DNA of 64,000 nucleotides from Clarkia xantiana subsp. parviflora (taxonomy: Eukaryota > Streptophyta > Magnoliopsida > Myrtales > Onagraceae), in NCBI GenBank assembly GCA_036873135.1, contig JAPTYO010000020.1, positions 7,060,081 to 7,124,080 on the forward strand. Direction: 5' to 3'. Below the pieces are notes generated by a model. It searched no databases, was not told where the DNA came from, and saw only the letters and a list, made by a program, of their open reading frames with translations. The translations under genes were made by a program, and so were the position numbers. The stretch's first letter is position 1, and each line of letters starts with the position of its first letter. Below are positions 10,951 to 21,859 of the stretch, one piece after another.

Positions 10951-12244
10951 GACCACTGACCCATCGGAGGTCTGTGCTATTGAAGCAGGATCGGAGGAGG
11001 AACCCACTTGGATGACCCCGATAGTCGCGTATCTGACTACGGGGGCAGTCCCCGATGATGGAGTACTAGCTGACAGGATACGTCGGATCGTAGTTAATTA
11101 CGTGGTGGTGGACAATCAGTTATACAAAAAGGGGTGGTTCTCGACTCCTTACTTGAAATGTGTGGCTGAGCCCGACACAAGTCGGATCCTTAGGGAATTG
11201 CATGAAGGGGTCGCGGCTTGTCACGAATGGGCCCGATCCATTACGAGGAAAGTGTTGAATTTGGGCTATTACTGGCCTTCGATGAGCAAGGAGGCGACGT
11301 TGTTAGTCCGATCTTGTGATGCGTGCCAGAGGTATGCCCCGAATATTGTGGCTCCGGCTGCTAATCTGATGTCCATCAAGAGTGCTTGGCCCTTCGCGCA
11401 GTAGGGTATCGATTTGGTGGGACCCCTCCCACAGGCACAAGGTTAGTGTAAGTATCTGCTTGTGGCTATTGATTATTTTTCGAAATGGATAGAAGCTAAG
11501 GCATTGGCCAAGACGACGGGGAACCAAATCGTCAAGTTTCTTCAAACCCATATTATATCCAGATACGGAATTCCTAAGGTGGTGATCGGCGATAATGGTC
11601 CACCCTTTAACGGGGCTCAAGTGAAGGAGTATCTGGAAGAACTGAATATCGAGCATCGGACAGCCTCTGTCCATCATGCTCAGACTAATGGCCAGGTGGA
11701 GTCAGCCAATAAAATCGTGATGGATGGCCTGAAGAAGAGGGTATATGCCTTGAAGGGCAAATGGCTGAACGAGTTGGAAAACGTGCTTTGGACTGTTAGA
11801 ACTACACCCAAACGATCAACTGGGGAGACTCCGTTTGACCTTGTTTATAGCACGGAGGCTGTTGCTCCCGTGGAAATAGCTGTGGCGTCCCATCGGATTA
11901 GATACTACGAGCCTTTGACGAATGATGAAATGAGACGTCTGGAATTGGACTTGCTAGAGGAAAAGAGGCGGGAAGCCGATGAAGTCCAGGCTCGAATGCG
12001 TTTGGCGACAGCCAGATATTACAACCGGCGAGTTAAGTCCCGACAATTCTTCGTCGGAGAGCTGGTTTGGCGTCGGAACGAATTCACCCTTTTGGACCGG
12101 ATCAACAAGATGTCACCAAAATGGGAAGGACCTTATAAGATCGTGGGGATGCAAGCTCCAAATGCGTACAAGTTGGAAGACCTCGATGGCAGAGTATTGA
12201 AGCATTCTTTTAGTGGCGAACACTTGAAGAAATGTCATGCTTGA
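10951..12244 (+). pseudogene. Integrase of E2, two in-frame nonsense codons
   Basis: The N-terminal zinc-binding part lies at about 11200-11330 (HEGVAACHEWA ... CDACQR, an HHCC pattern). TAG codons interrupt the frame at 11402-11404 (after WPFAQ, where Trp is usual) and 11444-11446. The catalytic core follows, with AIDYFSKW, then VIGDNGPPF, then NGQVESANK, giving the D,D-35-E residues. The C-terminal part has KMSPKWEGPYKIVG, like the GPY/F module. The stop is TGA at 12242-12244. It would insert element DNA into the genome. Confidence 0.9.
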
Positions 12245-12830
12245 TGAAAAGTCGCCTTAAGTGGTGCCCGATAAAAAGTTGCCTTAAGTGGTGCCCGATG
12301 TAAAATCGCCTTAAGTGGTGTAAGTTATTTATCGTTTGATTCGATGTAAGCAGATTTTGTGCCATCAATGAATAAAGAGGTTGCTTCCGATCATATTATT
12401 CTTAGATTTATTCTAAGTGTTGTTAAGTCGCCTTAAGTGGTGCAAGTTGTTAAGTCGTCTTAAGTGATGCATGGTTCTTAGATTTATTCTAAGTGTGGTT
12501 AAGTCGCCTTAAGTGGTGCACGAGATTAAGTCGCCTTAAGTGGTGCACGAGAAAAAGTCGCCTTAAGTGGTGCACGAGATTAAGTCGTCCTAAGTGATGC
12601 ATGGTTCTTAGATTTATTCTAAGTGTGGCTGAGTCGCCTTAAGTGGTGCACGATATTAAGTCGCCTTAGGTGGTGCAAGTGGTTAAGTCGTCTTAGGTGA
12701 TGCAGATTGAATTGCCTTAGCTGGCACGATTAAATCGCCTTAAGTGGTGTGGGCTAAATCGTCTTAAGTGATGTGTTGAAATGTCCTAAGTGGCATAGTT
12801 AAGTCGCTTTGAGAAGTGCAACGGAAAATC
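12245..12830 (+). repeat. 27-bp tandem repeat array in the 3' region of E2
   Basis: AAGTCGCCTTAAGTGGTGCA recurs, with an exact 27-bp step at 12501, 12528, 12555 and 12582. Variants (TCGTCTTAAGTGATGC, ATCGCCTTAAGTGGTG) fill the flanks. Longer spacers with TTCTTAGATTTATTCTAAG are interspersed. It occupies the same place as the 93-bp array of E1, between pol and the antisense ORF, but the sequence is unrelated. Confidence 0.9.
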
Positions 12831-12923
12831 GGAACTAAGATAGTTTGATATTGATGAGGGCTCAAAGACCCGAGGAAGCATTACAAGGAGAGGAAGATTA
12901 CAAGGACTATAAAGATAGAGCAT

Positions 12924-15734
12924 TTAAGCTTGGTCCTTATCGGCATCAGCGGGAGCAGGATCCACGAGATCTGTGGCAGAAGGCTCCACGGGTTCAGCTG
13001 CTGGAGGGTCGATTATCGGGGGGTCAACTGTCGGAGGATCGGCACTGGGAAGCTCCGCCATGTCTTCAACACCAGTGGGAGTGTTCCCCTCATCACTCTC
13101 CTCCGAGAGGGCGAAGTACTTCTTCGCAAAGGGAGCGAGAGTCGCAGAATTGTCGAAGTTGATGGCGTCGCCATACTCCAGATGGAGCTCCTCGACCGCA
13201 TTGAAGAGGGTGTTCTCCACCTCCGCGGTGCAGAATTTCACCGCGTCAGCTTGGAAGTCCTCGGACCCCCGATAATCTTCTCGGCCCTTGGTCTCAGCCG
13301 CGACCAGCTTCGCAGGAACCTCAACAATTTGCTCCTCCAGAGCCTTCTTCTCAAGGACAAGTTTGTCCCGAGCTTCTGCATCCTTTTGTCGCTCCTGCTG
13401 CTCCCGCTTCAGCAGCCCCTCGAATTCATGAACCTGCTTTTGGAGGTCCCGAGTCTTTCGATCGAGGAGGGCCTGTTCCTTGGCCAGTTTTCCCCTCGAA
13501 GACTCGGAGGCCGCGAGATCCTCCTCAAACTTGGCTATAACTGCGGGAGCCCCCTTGGCCCGCTCCTGCTCCAGGGCCTCCTCGAGGGCGATGATGTACC
13601 CGAAGCAGCGATTTATGTCCGCCAGCTCCTGCGAAGGAAAGAAGGAAAGTGTTAGCATATGAATATTCTGCCTTATTGATGAAGGGGAGAAAATAAGAAC
13701 CTCACCTCTATCTGACGGATAGACATTTCGTGAACATCCCTGCGGATGCCCTCCCGATCCAGTGAAATCGGAAACCTCAGAGATGGCAGAATTGAGCCTG
13801 CCAGCAGATGCAGACCCAGCTCTGGGTATGTGTCACCCTGTCGGAGCTGGACCCCTTGCAGCGTTTGGATCGGGGTTCAGGGAGCCTCATTCTGGCTGGG
13901 CTCATAAACTTTGTAGAAGCTCCCGTCCAAGGGGAGAGGCGAAGGACCGACTCGAGTCGTGGAGGTGCGCATCTCCGACTCGCCCTGGGTTGGAGAGGGA
14001 GTAAAGTTGTGAATGGGCGACGGCTGTCGCTGTTGTGAAGAAGGTGAAGGGGGCAGCCCCCTGGAGGTTGGTTTCAGTGGGGACTGCCTCGTCCTCCGAC
14101 GACGAATCAAGGAGGCGCCCTCATCTGTCTCCTCGGAGAAGTCCAGATTTTCCACCCGACGAAATTGATCGCCGCTTGGGGTTTCTCCAGCCCCCGATCC
14201 CATCGGGCAGGAGGTTGAGGGAGGTCTTCTCCACCTCGAGCACCGGAAAGTGGTGCCCCTGCTGAAGGCGGCGCCCCTGCTGAAAGTGGTGCCCCTGCTG
14301 AAGCTCCAGCACCCGACTTAGTTCCCGAGTGACCTGCACCTAGAGGACGAGATGCTTCAGAAACATAGTCAGGAAGATGATCAGGGTCCTTACACCAAAC
14401 GACACGCCGAGAAACGTATTGGTCTTTCCCGTGGTAGTTGTAGTAGCCCGCCTTGAGGATGCGGGGAGTTTCCCCTCGGAGGACATGTTTAATCTCTTCG
14501 ATGCGGGCCTCCATGGTCTAAGGGACCAACTCCTTAGGAACTTGCTTCCTGTGTGATTTAATAGCTAGGCAGAGCTGTTTACCTTCTTCAGCATTTTGGA
14601 CATCGAAGAGTCTGTCCACCTCCACGTGGCTTCGCTTAGTTCTCTCCGCGGAGGGAGATCCCGACGGAGCAGCAGCCTTCTTCGCCGACTTCCTCTTCCG
14701 CGCGGGGCGTTGGACAGCGTCGGTCTCCCCCTGCTTAAGGATGAGATTGGTCAGCACGGATACCTTCTTAGCTGCAAACAATGGAAAACAGAGATCAGAA
14801 ACATTACCCAGGGAACCATATTGGAGGGGCGGTCGAAGAGTTGACCCCCAGAGATTATGTCGAGGAGACGGATCCCGGCCTTCACCAGGTCCCGCTCCGT
14901 TAGAGAGTTAGCATTGAGGGGAGTATAGGACTCCCCCCAAAGGTAGAGCTGGATAAGATGGAGGGTCTGAAAATCCTCATCAGAGTAAGTGTGATAAGTG
15001 GGAGGAGAGTCCGCTTCCACCTCCCATCGGGGCCATGGGATCGAAGAGTTCTTGATGAAGAAGTAGCTCCTCTTCCACCCGATATTATCAGACCCCGTGT
15101 CGATTAGGAGTCCCCGACCCTTGACAACCTTCCAGGTGTCGCTGGTCCAGCTGCACAGCGCAAGTTGCGCCTTGTTTCACTTGGGCATCCGAGGATAGAA
15201 GGCGCAAATCCCAGCCTCATTGCACTTCATCCCATAGAAAGTTCTGAAGAGTTGGAGGCTGTAGACCCATTTCTGGCGGAAGCAGAGGACCTGGAAAGCA
15301 TTCCACACGCGGATGGCGTGTTGGGAGAATGTAGTTGGATGCGTCTTGTAGTGGGTGCACATCTCAACCAAGTTCCTGCAGAAGGGGAATCGGATCCCTG
15401 CCGATATCTGTCCCGTAGAGACAAATATCTCCCCCTCCTCGGGACGAGTGACCACAGGGTCACCCGAGGCACGGTGGCGAGAATAAGGAAGACGAGGCTC
15501 CCAGGTTTGGGTAATGCATCCTTCTCGGAGAGCTGCGTCGTAGGCAGTCACCGAGATCTCGTTGGGAGCATAATCAAAATGGAAGGGTTTCCTCCCCTCG
15601 GAACTGGATCCGCTGTCTGAAAATCAGCCATGGCAAGGAAAGGCATATTGGGTTTTTCGGAAAATTGCAAGCAAACTAATCGAAGATGAAGGAAAGGCTA
15701 CACTAACATCAGGGAAGAAGGTCTTACTAGACAT
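12924..15734 (-). pseudogene. Antisense ORF of E2, nearly intact, spliced
   Basis: I read a minus-strand gene starting at ATG 15734-15732. Exon 1 is only 7 nt (15734-15728, ATGTCTA) before a GTAAGA donor. Exon 2 starts at 15616 after TTTTCAG and stays open to a GTAATG donor at 14807, apart from one TGA at 15179-15177. It encodes the Transposase_28-like domain (ISAGIRFPFCRNLVEM, HAIRVWNAFQVLC). A further exon begins at 14771 after TTTGCAG (KKVSVLTNLILKQ). A 1-nt phase mismatch there, or a missed exon, remains unexplained. A Pro/Ala-rich segment lies at 14107-14514. The last segment (13658-12924) is a long coiled coil (EEALEQERAKG, LLKREQQERQKDAEARDK) ending in an acidic Pro-rich tail. The product is unknown; the domain order matches E1. 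Confidence 0.75.
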
Positions 15735-15870
15735 GATGATTCGAAGTGGGAAGGATGGTCTTGATGACTGCCGGAAAGTTGATCGGAGAATGGAAAGCCA
15801 AGGAAGAGCTTGAGTTCTCAAAGTTGCAGAGCTTTTCGAAATCGCGGAAACGGTAAAAGAAGAACAGTGC

Positions 15871-15890
15871 CCAGGGTTAGGGTTTTATAG
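15871..15890 (-). promoter_or_regulatory. TATA box and telo-box-like motif upstream of the E2 antisense ORF
   Basis: On the minus strand CTATAAAACC (15890-15881) is followed by AACCCTAACCCTGG. It lies about 150 bp upstream of the proposed ATG at 15734 and inside the element, so it could drive antisense transcription. Activity is inferred only. Confidence 0.5.
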
Positions 15891-16253
15891 GAGAAGGGAC
15901 AAGTGAAAGGACGTTCTAATCTGGGTCGTCGAAGTTGAAACGTTTTAATCTGAGCCGTCGAAATGAAACGAACAGAATGGAAAGGGGCGTAATGATGAAA
16001 CGGCCTGAAAAGTATTTTTCAGAAAAAGCAGGCGCGAAAAATCAGGCACGGGTGCCAAAGCCGTCACTTCGTCACCTGCTGCATTTAATGGCTGAGTAAC
16101 CAAGGAGTCTTCTCGGATTTGGTGACTATCCTCGAGGTATCGAGGAAACGTGGACGAGAAGATCCGTATCAAGTGACTTTATCAAGGGAAAGGTCTCCGA
16201 CTCCGATGTTGGGAGGTCGGGAGTTGAAAGACACGACGAACTGTAAGTCCCTC

Positions 16254-16269
16254 ATGTCTTGGGGGCAAA
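16254..16269 (+). other. Polypurine tract of E2
   Basis: TGTCTTGGGGGCAAA lies directly before the 3' LTR start at 16270, in the same arrangement as in E1. Confidence 0.85.
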
Positions 16270-17037
16270 TGATGGGTTCCGCTGTAGCCGTGAAGCCCTT
16301 TAACGACGAGTAAACGGTGAATAGGCCCACTGGGCCCTAAAAGAGGTTAAGAAGACCAATGCGAAGGGTCCCGATGAGAGGAGTCCCGATGGTGAAGGGT
16401 CCCGACAAGGTCGGCCCCGATATGCGAGCTGGACGTTCCCGATGAGATGCCTTTAAGTAGGCCCCGATGAGATGCCTTTAAGTAGGCCCCGGTGATGAAT
16501 CCCTGAGAATGTTGGCCCTGTCACGATGACGAGGGGCCCCGAGCGGTGACACAATGAGATAACTCTGGAGTCCCCGATACTGGTCGGGACTTGCTATCAG
16601 AGATTGAGGCCGAGATACGCGGAGCGTGGCAGAGATAGGCGAGATCATGGCCGATATAGGCGGGATCGTGGCCGAGATACGCGGAGCGTGGCCGAGATAG
16701 GCGAGATCATGGCCGAGATAGGCGGGATCGTGGCTGAGATAGGCGAGATCATGGCCGAGATAGGCGGGATCGTGGGCTAACTGCCCCAGCAGTTCACCAG
16801 GTAACTGAGGTAAACTCCTCTCCTATATAAAGGAGGAAGTTACCTCAAATCAGATACGTTTTTTAATACCGAGACTCTTGCTTGCCAGTTTTATTGAGAT
16901 AATTGAGATACTCATTTAAGCATCGGAGAGGGATTCTGGGTCACCGCCCGGTCTATTCCCCTCTTGCAGGATTACGTAGAGCGAAGGATTTCGGATTGCC
17001 GTCAAGACCGTACCGGAGTTCCAACCGTGATCCAACA
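16270..17037 (+). mobile_element. 3' LTR of E2
   Basis: The LTR is 768 bp, from TGATGGGTTCC to ATCCAACA. It is nearly identical to the 5' LTR apart from scattered substitutions and two additional 21-bp units. It is followed by TCTTCCTCC, which belongs to the E1 LTR. Confidence 0.93.
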
Positions 17038-17480
17038 TCTTCCTCCTAAGGAAAGGTACAGGTGGCGACCTGCTTCCACTGTTGAAGGAAGAAACCTCCT
17101 TGACTAAGGAAGGATGAGCTGGCAACCTGCTTGTCACCTACTTAAGCCGACTCTGGACAAAACCCTCCCCAGAGGGTAACCGCCCCACGAAGTCGGTAAC
17201 ATTTTTCCCTATAAATAGGGACTCGCTTTCATTATTTGATTTAAGTTCTAAGATCTATCAATTACTCTATATTATTCTCTTGATATCCATTACTGACTTA
17301 AGATTCGGAGTGGAATCAGGGGCCATCCCCACCTCTTTTCAGGTTCTCGCCTAGCACAAAGCCACCAAAGGAAACTAAGTGTCCACGTGACCAAGAAAGA
17401 TACCTGAGTGAGCTAGCTCCCGGCGAGACTTAGAAGTCCACTACACGAAATTCCAAGACCACGTCATTTTGATCCCAACA
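17038..17480 (+). mobile_element. E1 LTR: 291-bp duplicated piece plus the missing LTR tail
   Basis: Bases 17039-17329 repeat 5616-5906 co-linearly with, by eye, two mismatches and no gaps. Bases 17330-17480 are the LTR tail not present on the left side, ending GACCACG...GATCCCAACA. An ordinary insertion would duplicate only 5 bp. Confidence 0.9.
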
Positions 17481-17772
17481 GCCGCCATTTAAAGTCGGTA
17501 ATCTCTCCCTATAAATAAAGAAATATTCTAAATATTTTACAAGCTTGATTCTTAAACTTTACAATACTCTTACATAAATCCATTATTGAGTTAAGCTTCA
17601 GAGTGGAATCAAGGGCTATCCCCACTCCTTTTCAGGTCCCTGCCTAGCACAAAGCTCCTAAAGGAAACTAAGTACACGAGAGGTCGAGAAAGATACCTAA
17701 AAGAGTTAGCTCCCGGCGAGACCTCGAAGTTCACTACTAGAAGTTCAAGGCCACGTCCTCTTGATCCCAACA
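17481..17772 (+). mobile_element. 5'-truncated LTR of a related Retand-like element (E3 5' remnant)
   Basis: The sequence matches the downstream half of the E1-type LTR in outline: AAGTCGGTAATC, CCCTATAAATAAAG, then a CAGAGTGGAATCAAGGG block, and the end GATCCCAACA. It directly abuts the E1 LTR tail. On the right, 12 bases (CCAGATACCTAG) separate it from the minus-strand element. The E3 antisense ORF continues beyond that element, so all of gag-pol is missing here. Confidence 0.75.
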
Positions 17773-17784
17773 CCAGATACCTAG

Positions 17785-18784
17785 TGTTGGATCATAAAAG
17801 TTCGGCTAAGCCTGGAGAGGTTCTTCTGGTTCTCGCCTTGGTGTCTCTTTGAAGTTGGAAAGCTTTGTGGGTTAGCTTGTTCTTCACGGCAAGACTGCTC
17901 TTGGCGAGACCTAGAAAAGGCGGGGTTGTTCCCCTGATTCCACGCCGAAGCTTAAGTTAGTATAGCATTCTGGTAGTGAGAAATCTTAATGAAATGAATA
18001 TAGAGAGATTACTATTTATAGGGGTCTCAAACCCGCTTAGAAGGGCGGTGGCCGTCTTCTCTAATTGGTTGAGAATGGTGGTGGCCGTCTTACTCTCATT
18101 GGTGGAGATGGGTCAGCAGGTGACAAGCAGGTCGCCACCTCTTCTTCCTTAGGAGGAGGAGTTTTCTTCTAAGCAGGTAACAAGTAGGTTGCCACCTCTT
18201 CTTCCTTAGGAGGAAGGGGTTTCTTCTAAACAGGTTGCCACTTGGTCTCTACTTTGTTGGTCCTGCCTTGAGGACTTGACGACTTGGCGCCTTGATGACT
18301 TGTCGCCTTGACGACTTGACGACTTGTTGAATTGATGAATTGTCGCCTTGACGACTTGTCGACTTGACAACTTCTGGGTTGCTGACTTGACGACTTCTGG
18401 TTGCCAACTTGACGACTTCTGGGTTGATGCCATAACGACTTGGCGGATTCTGGGTTGACGCCTTAACGACTTGGCGACTTCTGCGTAGACACCTTGACGA
18501 CTTGGCGACTTCTGGGTTGACGCCTTGAAGACTTGGCGACTTTTGGGTTGACGCCTTAACGCCTAGATGACACTCTAGGTTGAGACCTTAGCGCCTTGAT
18601 GATATTTCAGGCTGACACCTTAACGCTTTCCTTGGAGGTGCCACCAGTTCAACTCTTCTGAGAGGTCCCAACTTTAGTGGTCCCGACTTTGTTGTCTGAG
18701 GGTCCCGACTTTAGTGTCTTAGAACTTTGCCGTAAAAATGGTACGCTCTTGGTATGGTCGTATTAAATAAATCACGATCCAACA
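17785..18784 (-). mobile_element. 3' LTR of the repeat-only element
   Basis: The LTR is 1000 bp. On the minus strand it has a TATA-like CCCCTATAAATAGT near 18005-18025. A 31-bp tandem repeat (TTGACGACTTGGCGACTTCT type; GTTGAYG anchors at 18423, 18454, 18516 and 18547) lies at about 18400-18560. Confidence 0.9.
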
Positions 18785-18800
18785 CTGGCCCCCGAGACTT
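18785..18800 (-). other. Polypurine tract of the repeat-only element
   Basis: The minus strand reads AAGTCTCGGGGGCCAG immediately upstream of the 3' LTR. Confidence 0.8.
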
Positions 18801-18869
18801 GGGTGATGTCGTTTCTGCATTATCCAAGTCGGGATAAAAAGAATGACCCAACTGTAGCCATTTTAGGAG

Positions 18870-20470
18870 TGACGAATTTTCTTAGGCCAATGGTCAGTTT
18901 CATGACTGATCCCTTTTGGCCTTGTCGCCGACTTTTCGGAGTTGACAACTTTTCGGAGACGACGAATTTTCGGAGTCGAAAACTTTTCAGATTCGACTAC
19001 TTTCAAAGTCGGCGACTTTTCGGAGTCGACGACTTTTCGGAGTCGACGACTTTTTCCGAGTCTACAACTTTTCGGAGTTGACGACTTTTTCCGAGGCGAC
19101 AATTTTCTTATGCTAATGGTCAGTTTTATGACTGTTCCATTTTGGCCTTGTCGCCGACTTTTCAGAGTCGAGGATTTTTCGGAGTCGACGACTTTTTCAG
19201 AGTCGACGGCTTTTCGGGTCGACGAATTTTTCCGAGGAGACATTTTTCTAAAGCTATGGGTCAGTTTTATGACTGATCCCTTTTGGCCTTGTGGCCGACT
19301 TTTCGGAGTCGACGAAGAAGCTCCCTGAGAGTAGATCTTCCAGACAGAGACCGGCTTTTAGGAATGGGAATCTGCCCAGGCATGTTTTCAGGATAGCGAA
19401 GGTAGTTGATCATCTGACTGGCGAGAGCTTTCAGTGGATTCATTCAAAGGATACTTTTTCCGAAGTGGGACTTTCTTAGGCTAAGGGTTAGTTTTATGAC
19501 TAATCCCTTTTGGCCTTGTCGCCGACTTTTCGGAGACAACGACTTTTCGGAGTCGACGACTTTTTCCGAGGCGACAATTTTCTTAGGCTAATGGTCAGTT
19601 TTATGACTGATCCCTTTTAGCCTTGTAGCCGACTTTTCAGAGTTGACGACTTTTTACGAGGTGATGACTTTCTTAGGCTAAGGGTAAGTTTTATGACTGG
19701 TCCATTTTTAGTATTGTCGCAAACTTATCAGAGTCAACGACTTTTTCCGAGGTGGTGACTTTCTTAGGCTAATGGTCAGTTTTATGACTGGTCCCTTTTT
19801 AGCCTTGTCGCCGACTTTTCAGAGTCGATGGCTTTTTCCGAGGTGGCGACTTTCTTAGGCTAAGGGCTAGTTTTATGACCGATCCCTTTTTAGCCTTGTC
19901 GCCGACTTTTCGGAGTCGACGACTTTTTCGGAGTCGACGAATTTTCGGAGTCGACGAATTTTCGGAGTCGACGACTTTTTCTGATGCGACAATTTTCTTA
20001 GGCTAAGGGTCAGTTCTATGACTGAATCCCTTTCGACATTGACGCCGACTTTTCGGATTCGAGGACTTTTCGGAGTCGACGCCTTTTCAGAGTCGACGTA
20101 TTTTCGGAGTCGACGCCTTTTCGGAGTCGACGATTTTTTCGAGGCGACAATTTTCTTAGGCTAAGGGTTAGTTTTATGACTGATCCCTTTTGGCCTTGTC
20201 GTCGACTTTTCGGAGTCAGTGACTTTTTCCGAGGCGACAATTTTCTTAGGCTAAGGGCCAGTTTTATGAGAGATCCATTTTGGCCTTGTCGCCGAATTTT
20301 CGGAGTCGGTGAATTTTTTCGAGGCGACAATTTTCCTAGTCTAAGGGTCAGTTTTATGAGTGATCCCTTTTTAGCCTTGTCGCCAACTTTTCGGAGTCGA
20401 TGACTTTTTCCGAGGTGACAACTTTCTCAAGCTAAGGGTCAGTTTTATGACTGATCCCTTTTTGCCTCCC
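18870..20470 (-). repeat. ~90-bp tandem array with nested 17-18-bp subrepeats
   Basis: The anchor CTTAGGCTAAGGGTCAG recurs with steps of about 90-91 bp at 19582, 19672, 19763, 19854, 20155, 20245, 20335 and 20426. Longer intervals (107, 141-158 and 226 bp) coincide with local amplification of the subunit CGGAGTCGACGACTTTTT. The array therefore has two levels of repetition. Confidence 0.88.
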
Positions 20471-20499
20471 AAATGTTGTGGATGGCCAATTTATTTCAG

Positions 20500-21160
20500 A
20501 TCGTCGTGGGGCTTAGGTTTTAACCTTTGTTATTTCCCGTCGAATGATCGATTCTTAAAAGGTCTGGAATGTCGATGCCTAACTTCTTTCGAATTGCCGA
20601 CGAATCTAAGTGATGTGACTGATATTAGATTCTTAATTGTCGACAATCAATTCGGAAAATGACTTATCTTCACTCCTAACCTCTTTCGAGTTGCCGACTA
20701 ATCTGAGTGATATTGTTGATATCAGATTATTAATTGTCGACAATCGATTCAGAAAAGAAATTATCTTCACGCCTAACCTTTTTCGAGTTGCCGACTAATC
20801 TGAGTGATATTGTTGATATCAGATTATTAATTGTCGACAATCGATTCGGAAAAGGACTATCTTCACGCCTAACCTCTTTCGAGTTGCCGACAAATCTGAG
20901 TGATATTGTTGATATCAGATTATTAATTGTCAACAATCGATTCGGAAAAGGACTTATCTTCACGCCTAACCTCATTCGAGTTGTCGACTAATCTGAGTGA
21001 TATTGTTGATATCAGATTATTAATTGTCGACAATCGATTCGGAAAATGACTATCTTCACGCCTAAACTCTTTCGAGTTGCCGACTAATCTGAGTGATATT
21101 GTTGATATCAGATTATTAATTGTCGACAATCGATTCGAAAAAGGACTTGTTGTCTTCGAT
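20500..21160 (-). repeat. 97-bp tandem array homologous to the E1 93-bp array
   Basis: CCTAAC anchors occur at 20578, 20675, 20772, 20868, 20965 and 21061, a 96-97-bp step. On the minus strand each unit reads TTTTCCGAATCGATTG, TAATCTGATATC, AATATCACTCAGATTAGTCG, CAACTCGAAAGAGGTTAGG. This follows the E1 unit block by block. Confidence 0.9.
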
Positions 21161-21469
21161 GTCGCCGACTATAGGAAGTCGAGGAGTAAGTATTATGACT
21201 GATCTCCTTTGTAGATGCCGACTATAGGGAGTCAAGGAGTCAGTATTATGACTGATCTCTTTTGTAGATGGCGACGCCTTCTTGAGTCGAGGAGTTAGTT
21301 AATTACTAAACTTTTTGTAGATGACGACGCCTTTTTTTGTTGATTTTGCCTCCTGCCTTCTTTAAATAAAATTATCGTAATGAAAAGATGGCATATGAGG
21401 CTTTACCTTTATGATTTGTCATCCTCGAGAGTGCTGAATTTCTTCTAAGGTGTTAACACCCTTGGGGTG

Positions 21470-21830
21470 ACGCTTTTTGGTGATGACCTATTTGGCGATG
21501 ACATTTTAGGCAACGAAATTATAGTGACGACCTTTTTGGCAACGACCTTTTGGCGACGACCTTTTTGGCGAAGACCTTTTTGGCGATGACTTTATGGTGA
21601 CGACCTTATGACGACGACATTTTTGGCAACGACCTTATTGGCGACGACCTTATTGGCGACGACCTTCGACATTTTTGGCGATGACCTTTTTGGCGACGAC
21701 ATTTTTGGCGACAAACTTATTGGCGACGATCTTAAAGCGACGACATTTTTGGCGATGACCTTATGGCGACGACATTTTTGCGACGACATTTTTGCGACGA
21801 CCTTTTTTGAAGTTGAGGCGCCATGAATTT
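21470..21830 (-). repeat. Short degenerate array next to the PBS of the repeat-only element
   Basis: The plus strand repeats GGCGACGACCTTTTT/GGCGACGACATTTTT at about 16-18-bp intervals. In the element this is the leader just after the PBS, where gag would normally begin. Confidence 0.85.
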
Positions 21831-21841
21831 TTTATCGGGTT

Positions 21842-21858
21842 CCCAAAAACGGCGCCAA
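21842..21858 (-). other. Primer binding site of the repeat-only element
   Basis: The minus strand reads TGGCGCCGTTTTTGGGA right after the 5' LTR, separated by one or two bases. Confidence 0.82.
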
Positions 21859-21859
21859 A

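Larger units (their letters stand above)
5907..17037 (+). mobile_element. E2: full-length Tat/Retand-type Ty3/gypsy retrotransposon
   Basis: This 11.1-kb element has LTRs at 5907-6632 and 16270-17037, both starting TGATGGGTTCC and ending ATCCAACA. A PBS follows the 5' LTR and a polypurine tract precedes the 3' LTR. In order it carries gag, protease, RT, RNase H, a second RNase H module, integrase, a 27-bp tandem array and a minus-strand ORF. The second RNase H and the antisense ORF after a repeat array are hallmarks of the Tat lineage, Retand-like group. Coding capacity is lost through at least four frameshifts and three nonsense codons. The 5-bp flanks (ATCCC left, TCTTC right) do not match, so the two ends do not come from one simple insertion. 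Confidence 0.93.

Noticed and set aside
18870..19480. Plus and minus open frames such as 18942-19328 and 19243-18863
   Set aside because: They are translations of the ~90-bp tandem array with no conserved motif.
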